Assembly (NCBI RefSeq): GCF_028553785.1
Contig: NZ_CP067136.1
Coordinates: 3,036,501-3,100,500 of the forward strand
Direction: 5' to 3'
Source: Paracoccus fistulariae
GTDB lineage: Bacteria; Pseudomonadota; Alphaproteobacteria; Rhodobacterales; Rhodobacteraceae
Length of the DNA: 64,000 nt
A program made the translations under genes and the position numbers. Below are positions 1-9,536 of the stretch, one piece after another. The notes beneath the pieces were generated by a model. That model worked only from the letters and a program-made list of their open reading frames with translations, did no database searches and was not told where the DNA came from. Position 1 is the first letter of the stretch. Each line of letters begins with the position of its first letter.

Positions 1-2076
1 AAGCTGAGCGGCAGCGACAGGGCGCGCTATCTTTATGCCATCGCCCGCCATATTCAGAAACGAGAGCGTTTCCTGTCGGTTCTGGAAACGCTGGATAATG
101 GCAAGCCCATCCGGGAATCCCGCGACGCCGACATCCCGCTGGTGGCGCGGCATTTCTATCACCATGCGGGTTGGGCCGAATTGCTGGACACGCAGTTCCC
201 GGGCCATGTGCCGCTGGGCGTCTGCGGTCAGATCATCCCATGGAATTTCCCGCTGCTGATGCTGGCCTGGAAAATCGCGCCCGCGCTGGCGGCCGGCAAT
301 ACGGTGGTGCTGAAGCCCGCTGAATATACCTCGCTGACCGCTTTGGCTTTCGCCGAAATCTGTCAAGAGGTCGGACTGCCCGCAGGCGTGGTCAATATCG
401 TCACCGGCGATGGCGAAACCGGCGCGGCATTGGTCTCGGCCAAGGTCGACAAGATCGCCTTTACCGGCTCGACCGAGGTGGGACGCAAGATCGCCGAAAC
501 GCTGGCGGGAACCGGGCGCAAGCTGACGCTGGAACTGGGCGGAAAATCGCCCTTCATCGTGATGGAGGATGCCGATCTCGATGCCGCAGTGGAGGGCGTC
601 GTCGATTCGATCTGGTTCAATCAGGGGCAGGTCTGCTGTGCGGGATCGCGGATTCTGGTGGCGGAAAATGTCGCGGACCGGTTCGAAGGGCTGCTGCAGG
701 CCCGGATGGAAAAGCTGCGCCTTGGTCCGCCGCTAGACAAGTCCACCGATATCGGTGCGATCGTCGATCCGGTGCAAAAGGATCGCATTATCTCGATCTG
801 CCGTGCCGCCACCGATGCCGGGGCAGAGCTTGTCGGCGGCAACGCGGCGCAGGGCTGCTTTATCGCGCCGGGCTATCTGCGCCGGATCCAGCCCGCCAAT
901 CCCGGCATGCAGCAGGAAATTTTCGGCCCGATCGCGACCCTCTCGACCTTCCGCACGGCCGATGAGGCAATCGAACTGGCCAATAACACGCGCTACGGGC
1001 TGGCCGGATCGGTCTGGTCGGAAAGCGCGACAGTGGCCACGGATCTGGCGGCGCGCATCCGGGCCGGGGTGATCTGGATCAACGGCGCCAATATGTTCGA
1101 CGCCGCCGCCCCCTTCGGCGGTTATCGCGAAAGCGGCTTTGGTCGCGAAGGCGGGCGTGTCGGCATGCTGGAATATCTGGCCGAACCCAAGGTCAAAGCC
1201 GTCCGCGAAGCAGAGGCCAAAGCGCCCATTGTCGCCCCCGGATCCGACCCCATGGACGGCATTGACCGCACCGCCAAGCTCTATATCGGGGGGGCGCAGA
1301 AACGTCCCGATGGCGGCGGCTCTTACCGCGTGCCGGGCGGGCTGGCGCCCCTTGGCAATCGCAAGGATATCCGCAACGCGGTCGAGGCGGCGGGCAAGGC
1401 CACGAAATGGGCGGCGATGGGCGGTCACGCCCGCGCGCAGGTCCTGTATTACATCGCCGAAAACCTCTCTGCCCGTGCAGAGGAATTCGCGGCGCGCACC
1501 AGCAGGACTGAAACCGACGCGGCCATAGCCCGCGCCTTCCACTATGCCGCCTGGGCCGACAAGTTCGACGGTGCCAATGTGCAGGCCCGATCCGGCACGC
1601 TGGTCAATGTCATCCCCGAAGCTTATGGAGTAATGGGCATCGCCTGCCCGAACGCGCAGCCACTGGCAGCTTTCATGTCGCTGGTCATGCCTGCCATCGC
1701 CATGGGCAACAGCGTGGTCGCGATTGCAGCCCAGGACGATCCATTGCCCGTGACCGATCTGTATCAGGTATTTGATACCTCTGACCTTCCGGGCGGCGTG
1801 GTGAACATCGTGATCGGCAGCAAAGACGAACTCTCTCAGGTTCTTGCCGCCCATGATGCGGTATCCGCCATGTGGTATGTCGGCTCGCAGACAGGGCTGA
1901 CGCAGGTTGAGCGGTCAGCCGGGGGCAATCTGAAACCTGTCTGGTCGCCAGAAAATCGCGACTGGACGAAATCTGACGCGCAGGGAGAGATCTTTCTGCG
2001 GCACGCCGTTCACGTCAAAACCGTCTGGTTACCCTATGGCGCCTTGCCTGCGGGATCGGCTGGCGCTGCTTATTGA
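1..2076 (+). CDS. aldehyde dehydrogenase, two-domain form, 5' partial
   Basis: The frame is open from base 1, so the gene begins upstream of the window; 691 codons are visible. The first half is a full NAD(P)-dependent aldehyde dehydrogenase catalytic region: the substrate-binding stretch PWNFPLLM, the general base in LELGGKSP (Glu codon at 532-534) and the nucleophile region GQVCCAGSR (Cys codons at 634-639). From about base 1255 a second aldehyde-dehydrogenase-like domain follows (KLYIGGAQKRPDGG, then NVIPEAYGVMGIACPN). It keeps the Rossmann-like part but has no recognisable catalytic Cys or Glu, and is probably structural. Such two-domain enzymes of about 780 residues are known in Rhodobacterales. 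The nearby FAD amine oxidase suggests it oxidises an amine-derived aldehyde; the substrate is inferred, not shown. Confidence 0.9.
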   Translation, partial: KLSGSDRARYLYAIARHIQKRERFLSVLETLDNGKPIRESRDADIPLVARHFYHHAGWAELLDTQFPGHVPLGVCGQIIPWNFPLLMLAWKIAPALAAGNTVVLKPAEYTSLTALAFAEICQEVGLPAGVVNIVTGDGETGAALVSAKVDKIAFTGSTEVGRKIAETLAGTGRKLTLELGGKSPFIVMEDADLDAAVEGVVDSIWFNQGQVCCAGSRILVAENVADRFEGLLQARMEKLRLGPPLDKSTDIGAIVDPVQKDRIISICRAATDAGAELVGGNAAQGCFIAPGYLRRIQPANPGMQQEIFGPIATLSTFRTADEAIELANNTRYGLAGSVWSESATVATDLAARIRAGVIWINGANMFDAAAPFGGYRESGFGREGGRVGMLEYLAEPKVKAVREAEAKAPIVAPGSDPMDGIDRTAKLYIGGAQKRPDGGGSYRVPGGLAPLGNRKDIRNAVEAAGKATKWAAMGGHARAQVLYYIAENLSARAEEFAARTSRTETDAAIARAFHYAAWADKFDGANVQARSGTLVNVIPEAYGVMGIACPNAQPLAAFMSLVMPAIAMGNSVVAIAAQDDPLPVTDLYQVFDTSDLPGGVVNIVIGSKDELSQVLAAHDAVSAMWYVGSQTGLTQVERSAGGNLKPVWSPENRDWTKSDAQGEIFLRHAVHVKTVWLPYGALPAGSAGAAY

Positions 2077-2084
2077 GGTCAAAT

Positions 2085-2207
2085 GGGGGGCTGTCTGCCC
2101 CCCAAACCCCCCGAGGATATTTCAACACAAAAGATAAGCTGCTTTCTTCTTTGTCCAAATATCCCAGGGGAGCCGCCTGCAAGGCGGCGGGGGCAGCGCC
2201 CCCTTTT
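2085..2207 (+). repeat. Rhodobacterales-type intergenic repeat with terminator hairpins
   Basis: This sits between the convergent aldehyde dehydrogenase and permease genes. It has a 7-bp hairpin (2085-2091 with 2097-2103), then an imperfect long inverted repeat (CCGAGGATATTT at 2111-2122 against AAATATCCC at 2157-2165). A GCCGCC/GGCGGC hairpin (2172-2188) and a GGGGGC/GCCCCC hairpin (2189-2203) followed by TTTT complete it. The core TTTCTTCTTTGTC at 2143-2155 followed by AAATATCCC recurs at 32993. The last hairpin with its T-run can terminate the plus-strand gene. Confidence 0.65.
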
Positions 2208-3201
2208 ATCTGCCGCGAATGCGTGGATCCATGGCATCCCGCAGGCCGTCGCCGATATAGTTCACGCAGAGTACCGTCGTTGAAATGAATAGGCCTGGCA
2301 GGATCACCCGGCTTGGGTACAGCGCCATCTGATCCACGGCGTCATAGAGCAGGCGTCCCCAGGTCGGGAAATCGGGGGGGAAGCCAAGCCCCAGGAAGCT
2401 GAGGGCGGATTCGGTGATGATGGCTGTTGCGATGCCCAATGTGGCGGCGACCATGATCGGTGAGAGGACATTGGGCAGGATATGGCGCAGGATCATCCGG
2501 CCAGATGGAGTGCCTATGGATTTCGCCGCCAGGATGAACTCTCGCTCTTTCAGGCCCAGCACATCGCCGCGTACGATCCGCGCCGCCTGCATCCAGCTTG
2601 TCGCGCCGATGGCCGAGACGATGAGGATGAAGATACCCGTGGCCGAGCCCAGCTTCTGCGACAGAGGTTCGCGAAAAAGTGTGACCATCAACAGCAGCAG
2701 CGGCAGCAGCGGCAGCGCCAGAAACAATTCGGTCAGCCTCATCAGCGGCGCATCCAGTCGGCGGAAATAGCCCGAGGTCACGCCGATCAGGCTGCCGATG
2801 GAGATGGCGATGGTCATGGCGGTCAGGCCCACCGCGATCGAGACACGCCCACCGGCCATCAGCCGCGCCAGCATGTCGCGTCCGAGCTGATCGGTGCCCA
2901 GCGGATGGGCCGCTGTGAAGCCGGAATTGCGGGCGCGAATATCCACATAGGTCGGATCGATGGTCCAGATCGACGGTCCGATTGTGACGAAGAGGATGGT
3001 TGCGATGAACAGGACCAGCGCCACCATTGCGCCGCGATGGCTGCGGAACTGGCGCCAGATGTCACGCCACTGGCTGCGGGTTTCGCCGCCGGCCTCTTGC
3101 GGGTTGTCGGGGGGAAGTTCGCTGGTCACCGCGGAAGCTGCGGCGGTTTCGTCGATCAGTTCCTGCTGGTTCAGCTTCTGCTGGCGCGTGGTCTCAGTCA
3201 T
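2206..3201 (-). CDS. peptide ABC transporter permease (DppC/OppC type)
   Basis: Inner-membrane permease of a dipeptide/oligopeptide-family importer, 331 residues. A soluble N-terminus of about 60 residues is followed by the helix ALVLFIATILFVTIGP and further hydrophobic segments. The cytoplasmic EAA loop reads AAKSIGTPSGRMILRHILPN and would contact the ATPase. I chose the ATG at 3201: an AAGGA ribosome site lies 7 bases upstream and the codon overlaps the stop of the upstream permease by 8 bases, which implies translational coupling. A longer in-frame start at 3237 lies deeper inside the upstream gene and is less likely. Substrate specificity cannot be read from the permease. Confidence 0.9.
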   Translation of the reverse strand: MTETTRQQKLNQQELIDETAAASAVTSELPPDNPQEAGGETRSQWRDIWRQFRSHRGAMVALVLFIATILFVTIGPSIWTIDPTYVDIRARNSGFTAAHPLGTDQLGRDMLARLMAGGRVSIAVGLTAMTIAISIGSLIGVTSGYFRRLDAPLMRLTELFLALPLLPLLLLMVTLFREPLSQKLGSATGIFILIVSAIGATSWMQAARIVRGDVLGLKEREFILAAKSIGTPSGRMILRHILPNVLSPIMVAATLGIATAIITESALSFLGLGFPPDFPTWGRLLYDAVDQMALYPSRVILPGLFISTTVLCVNYIGDGLRDAMDPRIRGR

Positions 3202-4201
3202 AGCGGATCCTTGGGTCAAGCAGGCCGTAGATGACATCGGCGATCAGGGTGAAGAGCACGATCAGGATCGCGAAGATGAAGGTCAGCGTCAGCACCATCG
3301 GGATGTCATTGGCGTGGATCGAACTGATCAGAAGCTGCCCAAGACCGTTCACCTTGAACACCTGTTCGGTGATGATGGCCCCGCCGAAGACGGTTGGCAG
3401 ACCAAGCGCGATCACGGTCACCACCGGGATCAGCGAATTGCGCAACACGTGCTTCATCACCACGGTCTTTTCCGACAGCCCCTTGGCGCGTGCGGTGCGC
3501 ACATAATCCTGCCCCAGATTGTTCAGCATCGAGGCGCGCATGAACCGGCTGATCTGCGCGGCATTATACAGCGCCAGCACCGTGACCGGCATGACCATCT
3601 GTCGCACCTGCGCCAGGAAGCTGTCCCAGTCCCGCACCACCAGCGTCGTGTCATAGACCGAGGGGAACCATTGCAGCTTGACCCCGAAGATGATGATCAG
3701 AACGACGCCCGTAAAGAAGGTGGGCATCGAAAAGCCGATCATCGAGATGAAGGTGCCCAGCTGGTCGAACCAGCTATATTGCTTATAGGCCGAGATGATG
3801 CCGATCGGGATCGCGATCAGCACCCCGATGATATAGGAAAACCCTACCACGGTCAGGGTCTGGGGTACGCGTTGCGCGATGACGTCAAAGACCGGGCTGC
3901 GTGACTGGAAGCTGATGATCCGCTGCATGCCGTCGCTGAAACCGGTGCCAAAGACCTGATCGATCCAGTGCAGCGGCTCGACCCAGAAAAACTGCTTCAG
4001 CCACAGCACATAGCGGATGTACCAGGCTTCGCCCAGGCCAAGCGCCTCGCGCATCCGCTCTTTGACCTCGGGCGGGACGGTCAGGGGGACATCGCCCAGC
4101 GGATCGCCCGGAGAGGCCTCCAGCAGCAGGAAAATCACCAGCGAGATGAACAGCAGCGTCGGGATCGCCAGCAGCAAGCGTCTGATGGTGAAGGTCAGCA
4201 T
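3194..4201 (-). CDS. peptide ABC transporter permease (DppB/OppB type)
   Basis: Partner permease of the same importer, 335 residues. It opens with the typical first transmembrane helix (RRLLLAIPTLLFISLVIFLL) and the ASPGDP motif of DppB-like proteins. The EAA loop is visible as YVRTARAKGLSEKTVVMKHVLRN, followed by the C-terminal DPRIRYD tail. The ATG at 4201 has AGGAGG 7 bases upstream. It lies between the substrate-binding protein gene and the second permease gene on the minus strand, so the order is binding protein, DppB-like, DppC-like. The matching ATPases are encoded divergently at 6358. Confidence 0.92.
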   Translation of the reverse strand: MLTFTIRRLLLAIPTLLFISLVIFLLLEASPGDPLGDVPLTVPPEVKERMREALGLGEAWYIRYVLWLKQFFWVEPLHWIDQVFGTGFSDGMQRIISFQSRSPVFDVIAQRVPQTLTVVGFSYIIGVLIAIPIGIISAYKQYSWFDQLGTFISMIGFSMPTFFTGVVLIIIFGVKLQWFPSVYDTTLVVRDWDSFLAQVRQMVMPVTVLALYNAAQISRFMRASMLNNLGQDYVRTARAKGLSEKTVVMKHVLRNSLIPVVTVIALGLPTVFGGAIITEQVFKVNGLGQLLISSIHANDIPMVLTLTFIFAILIVLFTLIADVIYGLLDPRIRYD

Positions 4202-4346
4202 GGGGCAGCCTCCTGCCAGGCGATGGGATTGCGATCAGATCTGACCATCGGGATGGGATCCTTTTCCAGTGGCATGCGGCCCGGCCCGCCACGCAGCGAC
4301 CGGAACCATCGGCAAGGCGGCTGACGTGTCACAGCATGTCGGACAA

Positions 4347-4380
4347 GGCGGGCGGCACCGGCTTGGCCGTGCCGCCCGCC
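4347..4380 (-). terminator. intercistronic hairpin after the binding-protein gene
   Basis: Perfect 12-bp inverted repeat (GGCGGGCGGCAC at 4347-4358, GTGCCGCCCGCC at 4369-4380) with a 10-base loop and no T-run. It lies between the binding-protein and permease genes. Such hairpins commonly protect the binding-protein mRNA and lower permease expression; that role is inferred. Confidence 0.6.
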
Positions 4381-4390
4381 GGAAGCAGGG

Positions 4391-6094
4391 TTACTCTTTC
4401 ACGCGATACCAGTCGGCCACGTTCCAGATTTCCGAATCCCAGGCGTTCAGCGCCACGCCGCCCAGCGAATTTGCATGGGCCGAGGCGGTGCCGCGATAGA
4501 CCAGCGGAATGATCGCGTTGCTTTCCTTGGTCAGCATCTCGTTCAGCTTCTGCCCGATCTGGCCGCGCTCGGTCGGATCGACGGTCTGGTTCAACTGCGC
4601 CAGAAGCTTCTCGTATTCCTCATCGCAATAGCGGCTCATGTTTTCGCCCTGCCACTGATTGTCGGGGCCGGGGGCCTTGGCGCAGGTCCATTTCGCCAGA
4701 TAGGGCGAGGGATTGCCGCCTTCGAAATTATCGGCATACATTTCGATATCGGCGTAGAATTTCTGGATCGTGTCCGGCGAGCCGGGATCCGAGCCGAAAT
4801 AGACCGAGGCATCGACGGTTTTCAGTTCCGTCTCGACGCCGATTTCCGACCACCATTGCTTGATCAGCGCCTGAAAATCCTGACGCACGGCATTGACCGA
4901 GGTCTGGTACAGGATCGACAGCCGCACGCCGTCCTTGGCGCGGATGCCGTCGCCGCCCTTGACCCAGCCAGCCTCTTCCAGCAGCGCATTCGCGCCCTCG
5001 ATATCCTGGGTCAGGCATTCGGTATTGGGCGATGCCCAGGCCTCGGGCGCGGGGACATAGTTGCAGGTCGGCTGGCCGGATGCGCCATAGCCGATCTCGG
5101 TCAGCAGCGCGCGGTCGATGGCCATGGACAGGGCCTTGCGCACCGCCGGATCGGACAGGAAGGGATGCGGATGCGCCAGGGTCGAGCGTTCGTCGGGGGG
5201 CAGAGAGGATGACGGATCGGTCAGGTTCACGTGCAGGCGTTCGACCAGACTGCCAAAAGCGGCCGAGACCTTGCCCTTGCCCCCGGCCTCCATGCCCGCG
5301 ATGACATCCGGGGCAAGCTGGGTGTTCCAGGCATAGTCATATTCGCCGGTCTCCATCACCGCACGCGCGGCGGCTGCCGCATCGCCGCCGCCTTTCAGCG
5401 TCGCCGTGGCGAAGGCGGGCTTGGCTGGGTCGCGATATTCGGGATTGGCCTCGAAGGTAATGACGTCATTGGTCAGGAACTTGGTCACGCGGAACGGGCC
5501 GGTGCCGATCGGGTTGAAGTTCTGATCGGTGCAGGTCGGGGCATTGGCGCCCTTGCAGTTTTCGAACTGCGCCTTTTGCAGGATCGGCGTATTCGACCCG
5601 ACAAAGGCCGAATAGGGATCGGGCATGGCCTGGGTGAAATTGATCTTCACGGTCAGATCGTCGACCGCTTCCATGCTGTCCACGCCTTCGAATTTGGCCA
5701 GCTGGGAACAGCCACCTTCCGGGTCCATGCAATATTCGCCGGTAAAGACCACGTCGGCAGCCGTCAGTGGCGTGCCGTCCGACCATTTCAGCCCTTCTTT
5801 CAGCTTCCACGTCACCGATTTCAGGTCTTCGGCAATGCCGCCATTGTCCAGCGTCGGGATCTCGGCCGCCAGACGCGGGAACAATTCGCCCTCGGGCGTC
5901 ATCCCGGCCAGCGGCTCCAGAGTCATGCTTGAGGCGACCATCTCTTTAGTGCCGCCTGACAGATAGGGGTTCATGGTCGACGGGGCCTGCCACAAGATCA
6001 GGTTCACCGCGCCATCCGCGCCACGTTCGGCCATGGCGACGGGTGCCAGGGCAAGGGTTGCAGCCGCGCCCAGCATGATTGTTTTCAGTTTCAT
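4391..6094 (-). CDS. peptide ABC transporter substrate-binding protein
   Basis: Periplasmic binding protein of the SBP_bac_5 (DppA/OppA) family, 567 residues, which captures the substrate and hands it to the permeases. The N-terminus is a Sec signal peptide (MKLKTIMLGAAATLALAPVAMA, cleavage expected after AMA). The mature protein shows family landmarks: PSTMNPYLSGG near the start, KEGLKWSDGTPLTAADVVFT, and NPIGTGPFRVTKF in the middle. It has no lipobox, so it should be soluble in the periplasm. It leads a minus-strand unit with the two permeases, separated from them by a stable hairpin. Its substrate is unknown; the coupled FAD oxidase suggests an amine- or amino-acid-containing compound. Confidence 0.92.
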   Translation of the reverse strand: MKLKTIMLGAAATLALAPVAMAERGADGAVNLILWQAPSTMNPYLSGGTKEMVASSMTLEPLAGMTPEGELFPRLAAEIPTLDNGGIAEDLKSVTWKLKEGLKWSDGTPLTAADVVFTGEYCMDPEGGCSQLAKFEGVDSMEAVDDLTVKINFTQAMPDPYSAFVGSNTPILQKAQFENCKGANAPTCTDQNFNPIGTGPFRVTKFLTNDVITFEANPEYRDPAKPAFATATLKGGGDAAAAARAVMETGEYDYAWNTQLAPDVIAGMEAGGKGKVSAAFGSLVERLHVNLTDPSSSLPPDERSTLAHPHPFLSDPAVRKALSMAIDRALLTEIGYGASGQPTCNYVPAPEAWASPNTECLTQDIEGANALLEEAGWVKGGDGIRAKDGVRLSILYQTSVNAVRQDFQALIKQWWSEIGVETELKTVDASVYFGSDPGSPDTIQKFYADIEMYADNFEGGNPSPYLAKWTCAKAPGPDNQWQGENMSRYCDEEYEKLLAQLNQTVDPTERGQIGQKLNEMLTKESNAIIPLVYRGTASAHANSLGGVALNAWDSEIWNVADWYRVKE

Positions 6095-6357
6095 CTCTCT
6101 CTCCTGTTGGGAAAAGACCCGCGCGGGCAGGGTGCGTCAGAACCCCTGCCTCGCCATTTGACGGCTTTCATTCTTGTCATGGCAGCCCCTGTTCTCGCGG
6201 GCGTCGTGACGCTTTGCCCCTGCGGAATGTGATCAGTTTCAAACAAAGCTTGAAAGAAAAGCAAGACTTATCCTTCAGGGCGTGCACGCATCTTTCGTCT
6301 TTGACTTTTCGCGGGCTGCGGCTAGCCTGATCTTCGGGCAACGCCGGGAGAATGTCG
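6095..6357. promoter_or_regulatory. divergent promoter region of the peptide importer
   Basis: This 263-base stretch separates the minus-strand binding-protein gene from the plus-strand ATPase gene and must hold both promoters. A possible plus-strand -35 TTGACT is at 6301-6306 with a weak TAGCCT at 6323-6328 (16-base spacer). An inverted repeat TTTCAA (6237-6242) / TTGAAA (6250-6255) could be an operator for shared control. Both are motif matches only. Confidence 0.35.
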
Positions 6358-8190
6358 ATGCTGGACGAACAGCCGCTTGTTTCCATTAACAAACTTCGGG
6401 TCGAGTTTGAAACGAATGACGGTGTTGTCGTTGGCGTCAAGGATATCAGCTTTTCGATCAATCCCGGTGAATGCGTCTGTGTGGTGGGGGAATCGGGGTC
6501 GGGCAAATCGGTCAGTTCGCTGGCGCTGATGCGGCTTGTCGAATTCGGTGGCGGGACGATCACCAAGGGCGAGCTTTGGTTTGACGAAGGCGACGGCCAT
6601 GTCATCGATCTGGCAAAGCAGACCACGCCGACCATGCGCGATATCCGCGGCAACAAGATCGGCATGATCTTTCAAGAGCCGATGACTGCGCTGAACCCGG
6701 TTTTCACCATCGGCGATCAACTGACCGAAGGGCTGATCGTCCATCGCGATATGTCAAAGGCCGAGGCCCGCGCCCGCGCGTTGGAGATCCTGAAACAGGT
6801 CCGTATCCCGGAACCGGAACGGCGGATGGATCAATATCCGCACGAGCTGTCGGGCGGCATGCGCCAGCGCGTCGTGATCGCCATCGCCATGGCCTGCGAG
6901 CCAAGACTGCTGATCTGCGATGAGCCGACCACGGCGCTGGATGTAACGATTCAGGCCGAGATTCTGGCGCTGATCGACCGGCTGAAGCGTGAAAAGCAGA
7001 TCGCGGTTCTGTTCATCACCCATGACATGGCGGTGGTGGCGCAGATGGCCGATCGCGTCGTGGTCATGTATCGCGGCGACAAGGTCGAAGAGGGCAGCGT
7101 CGAAGAGATCTTCGAAAACCCGCGCGAGGATTACACCAGAATGCTGCTTGCGGCGGTGCCCCGGCTGGGTGAGATGACCGGCAAGCCCGCGCCCGAGCGT
7201 CTGCGCCTGATGCGCGACGGATCGACGACCGAGGCCACGCCCATCATCGTTGAGAATCCGACGCCGCTGCTGACGGTTCAGAACCTGACCACGCGATTTG
7301 CGGTGAAAGGCGGCCTGCTGCGGCGCACCGTGGCCCGGGTCCATGCGGTCGAGGATGTGTCCTTCACCATCAACAGCGGCGAAACCATGTCTCTGGTGGG
7401 CGAATCCGGTTCGGGGAAATCGACCGTTGCCCGGTCGATCCTGCGGCTGGTCGAGCCGGAATCGGGCCATGTCGATCTGGGTGGCACCGATATTCTTGCG
7501 CTGTCGCCCTCGGCGCTGCGCGATCTGCGGCGCGACATGCAGATGATCTTTCAGGATCCCTATGCCAGCCTCGATCCGCATATGAAGCTGTTCGATCAGG
7601 TGGCCGAACCGCTGCAGAATTACGGCATCGGCAATCGCAGCGAACGGCATGACCGCGTGGCGTCGCTGTTCGACCGGGTCGAATTGCCGCGCAGCTTCAT
7701 GCGCCGCTATCCGCATGAAATGTCGGGCGGGCAGCGCCAGCGCATCGCCATCGCCCGCGCCCTGGCGTTGAACCCGAAGCTGATCGTCGCAGATGAGGCC
7801 GTGTCGGCGCTGGATGTGTCGGTGCAGGCACAGGTTCTGAACCTGCTGATGGAATTGCAGCAGGATCTGGGGATCTCGATGCTGTTCATCAGCCACGATA
7901 TGGCTGTGGTCGAACGGGTCAGTCACCATGTCGGCGTCATGTATCTGGGGCGCATCGTTGAAATCGGCACCCGTCAGCAGGTCTTTGAAAACCCGCAGCA
8001 CAGCTATACCCGGCAGTTGATGGCCGCTGTGCCCGTCGCCGATCCGCATCAGAAGAAGATCAGCGAAGACCTGAACTTCAAGCCGATCCCATCGCCCATC
8101 CATCCTGTCGATTATCAGGCCCCGCCATCGGTCTATAAACAGGTCGCCCCCGGTCATCAGGTGCTGATCGATCCGGTGACCCATTCGTGA
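6358..8190 (+). CDS. fused peptide ABC transporter ATP-binding protein (DppD-DppF)
   Basis: One polypeptide of 610 residues carries both ATPase domains of the importer. Domain 1: Walker A GESGSGKS, signature LSGGMRQR, Walker [14 protein letters not shown]-loop ITHD. Domain 2: Walker A GESGSGKS, signature [10 protein letters not shown], Walker B with DEAVSALD, H-loop ISHD. Each half ends in an oligopeptide-transporter C-terminal region (for example [16 protein letters not shown]). The ATG at 6358 is preferred because GGGAG lies 7 bases upstream; an in-frame ATG at 6352 is only 1 base from it. It is divergent from the binding-protein/permease genes and overlaps the following oxidase gene by 4 bases. 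Confidence 0.93.
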   Translation: MLDEQPLVSINKLRVEFETNDGVVVGVKDISFSINPGECVCVVGESGSGKSVSSLALMRLVEFGGGTITKGELWFDEGDGHVIDLAKQTTPTMRDIRGNKIGMIFQEPMTALNPVFTIGDQLTEGLIVHRDMSKAEARARALEILKQVRIPEPERRMDQYPHELSGGMRQRVVIAIAMACEPRLLICDEPTTALDVTIQAEILALIDRLKREKQIAVLFITHDMAVVAQMADRVVVMYRGDKVEEGSVEEIFENPREDYTRMLLAAVPRLGEMTGKPAPERLRLMRDGSTTEATPIIVENPTPLLTVQNLTTRFAVKGGLLRRTVARVHAVEDVSFTINSGETMSLVGESGSGKSTVARSILRLVEPESGHVDLGGTDILALSPSALRDLRRDMQMIFQDPYASLDPHMKLFDQVAEPLQNYGIGNRSERHDRVASLFDRVELPRSFMRRYPHEMSGGQRQRIAIARALALNPKLIVADEAVSALDVSVQAQVLNLLMELQQDLGISMLFISHDMAVVERVSHHVGVMYLGRIVEIGTRQQVFENPQHSYTRQLMAAVPVADPHQKKISEDLNFKPIPSPIHPVDYQAPPSVYKQVAPGHQVLIDPVTHS

Positions 8191-9530
8191 CATCGTCCCC
8201 GCCCATCCCGCCGGGCACCCCGCCGCAATTCCGCGACAGTTTGCCAGAGGCCTGCGATGTCGTGGTGATCGGTGGCGGCATCGCGGGCGTAAGCGCCGCC
8301 TTGTATCTGGCGCGCGACGGGCTGGATGTGGTGCTGTGCGAAAAAGGCGTGATCGCGGGCGAGCAATCCTCTCGTAACTGGGGGTGGATCCGGGCGCAGG
8401 GCCGGGATGAGGCTGAAATCCCGATCATGCTGACCGCCCGCGCCCTGTGGAAATCGCTGGCGCAGGAACTGGGGCCGGAACTGGGCCTGACGACCTGCGG
8501 TGTCAGCTATCTGGCGATGGATCAGGCGGATCTGGCGCGGTTCGAAGGCTGGCTGCCCGTAGCGCGACGCCATGGGCTGGACAGCCGGGTGATCGGGGGC
8601 AAGGCCCTTGCAGATCTGCTGCCCCATCAGGCGGGCTGGGCCGGTGCGTTGGTCACGCCCTCCGATATGCGGGCCGAGCCGGTCTGGGCTGTGCCCGCCA
8701 TGGCCCGGCTGGCCGCCGCCGAGGGCGTCAGGATCCGGGAAAACTGCGCGGTGCGGGGGCTGGATCTGCAGGCTGGCAGCGTGACCGGTGTTCTGACCGA
8801 GGATGGACCGATCCGCGCGCCAAGGGTGCTGCTGGCGGGGGGCGCATGGTCGGGTCTTTTCGCGGGAAATCTGGGCCTGTCCCTGCCGCAGCTTTCGGCG
8901 CGCGCCACCGTGGCGGCGACAGCGCCGATGCCCGATTTCTGGTCCGGGGCGGCGGTGGATGCGAATATCGCCTTTCGGCGACGCGCGGATGGTGGCTATA
9001 CGCTGGCGCCCGGCACGGCGCATGATTTCTGGATCGGCCCCGCCGCCTTTCGCCATCTGCGCCATTATATGCCGCAACTGCGCCGCGACCTGTCCCAGAC
9101 CCGGCTGCAATGGCACGCGCCGCGCGGCTATCCCGATGGCTGGCGCACGCCGCGCCGCTGGGCCGGGGATGAGCCATCGCCTTTCGAGCGGATGCGTTTG
9201 CTGAACCCAGACCCCAATCCCGCCCGGCTGAGAAAGATACAGGATGATTTCGCCGCCGCCTTCCCGCAGATCGGCCGCCCGGCACTGCGCGCCGCATGGG
9301 CCGGGATGATCGACACCATGCCCGATCAGGTGCCGGTGCTGGATGAAACGCCGATCGCGGGATTTTTCGTCGCCACCGGCCTGTCCGGGCATGGGTTCGG
9401 CATCGGGCCGGGCGTCGGCCATGTCATGTCGCGGATCATGCAGGGCAAGGATCCGGGCCATGACCTGACCCGCTTTCGCTTTCTGCGCTTTCAGGATGGC
9501 AGCCCGATCCGGTTGGGTCCGGATCTGTAA
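8187..9530 (+). CDS. FAD-dependent amine/amino-acid oxidoreductase (DAO family)
   Basis: Flavoprotein of 447 residues in the D-amino-acid oxidase/sarcosine oxidase superfamily. The dinucleotide-binding motif VVVIGGGIAGVSAAL lies near residue 26, and the FAD-contacting C-terminal motif is GLSGHGFGIGPGVG. The GTG start overlaps the stop of the ATPase gene (GTGA), so expression is coupled to the peptide-type importer. The region after GVIAGEQSSRNWG resembles PuuB-like gamma-glutamylputrescine oxidases. A role in oxidising the imported amine, with the aldehyde going to the dehydrogenase at base 1, is a reasonable inference but the substrate is unproven. Confidence 0.85.
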   Translation: MTSSPPIPPGTPPQFRDSLPEACDVVVIGGGIAGVSAALYLARDGLDVVLCEKGVIAGEQSSRNWGWIRAQGRDEAEIPIMLTARALWKSLAQELGPELGLTTCGVSYLAMDQADLARFEGWLPVARRHGLDSRVIGGKALADLLPHQAGWAGALVTPSDMRAEPVWAVPAMARLAAAEGVRIRENCAVRGLDLQAGSVTGVLTEDGPIRAPRVLLAGGAWSGLFAGNLGLSLPQLSARATVAATAPMPDFWSGAAVDANIAFRRRADGGYTLAPGTAHDFWIGPAAFRHLRHYMPQLRRDLSQTRLQWHAPRGYPDGWRTPRRWAGDEPSPFERMRLLNPDPNPARLRKIQDDFAAAFPQIGRPALRAAWAGMIDTMPDQVPVLDETPIAGFFVATGLSGHGFGIGPGVGHVMSRIMQGKDPGHDLTRFRFLRFQDGSPIRLGPDL

Positions 9531-9536
9531 ACACGC

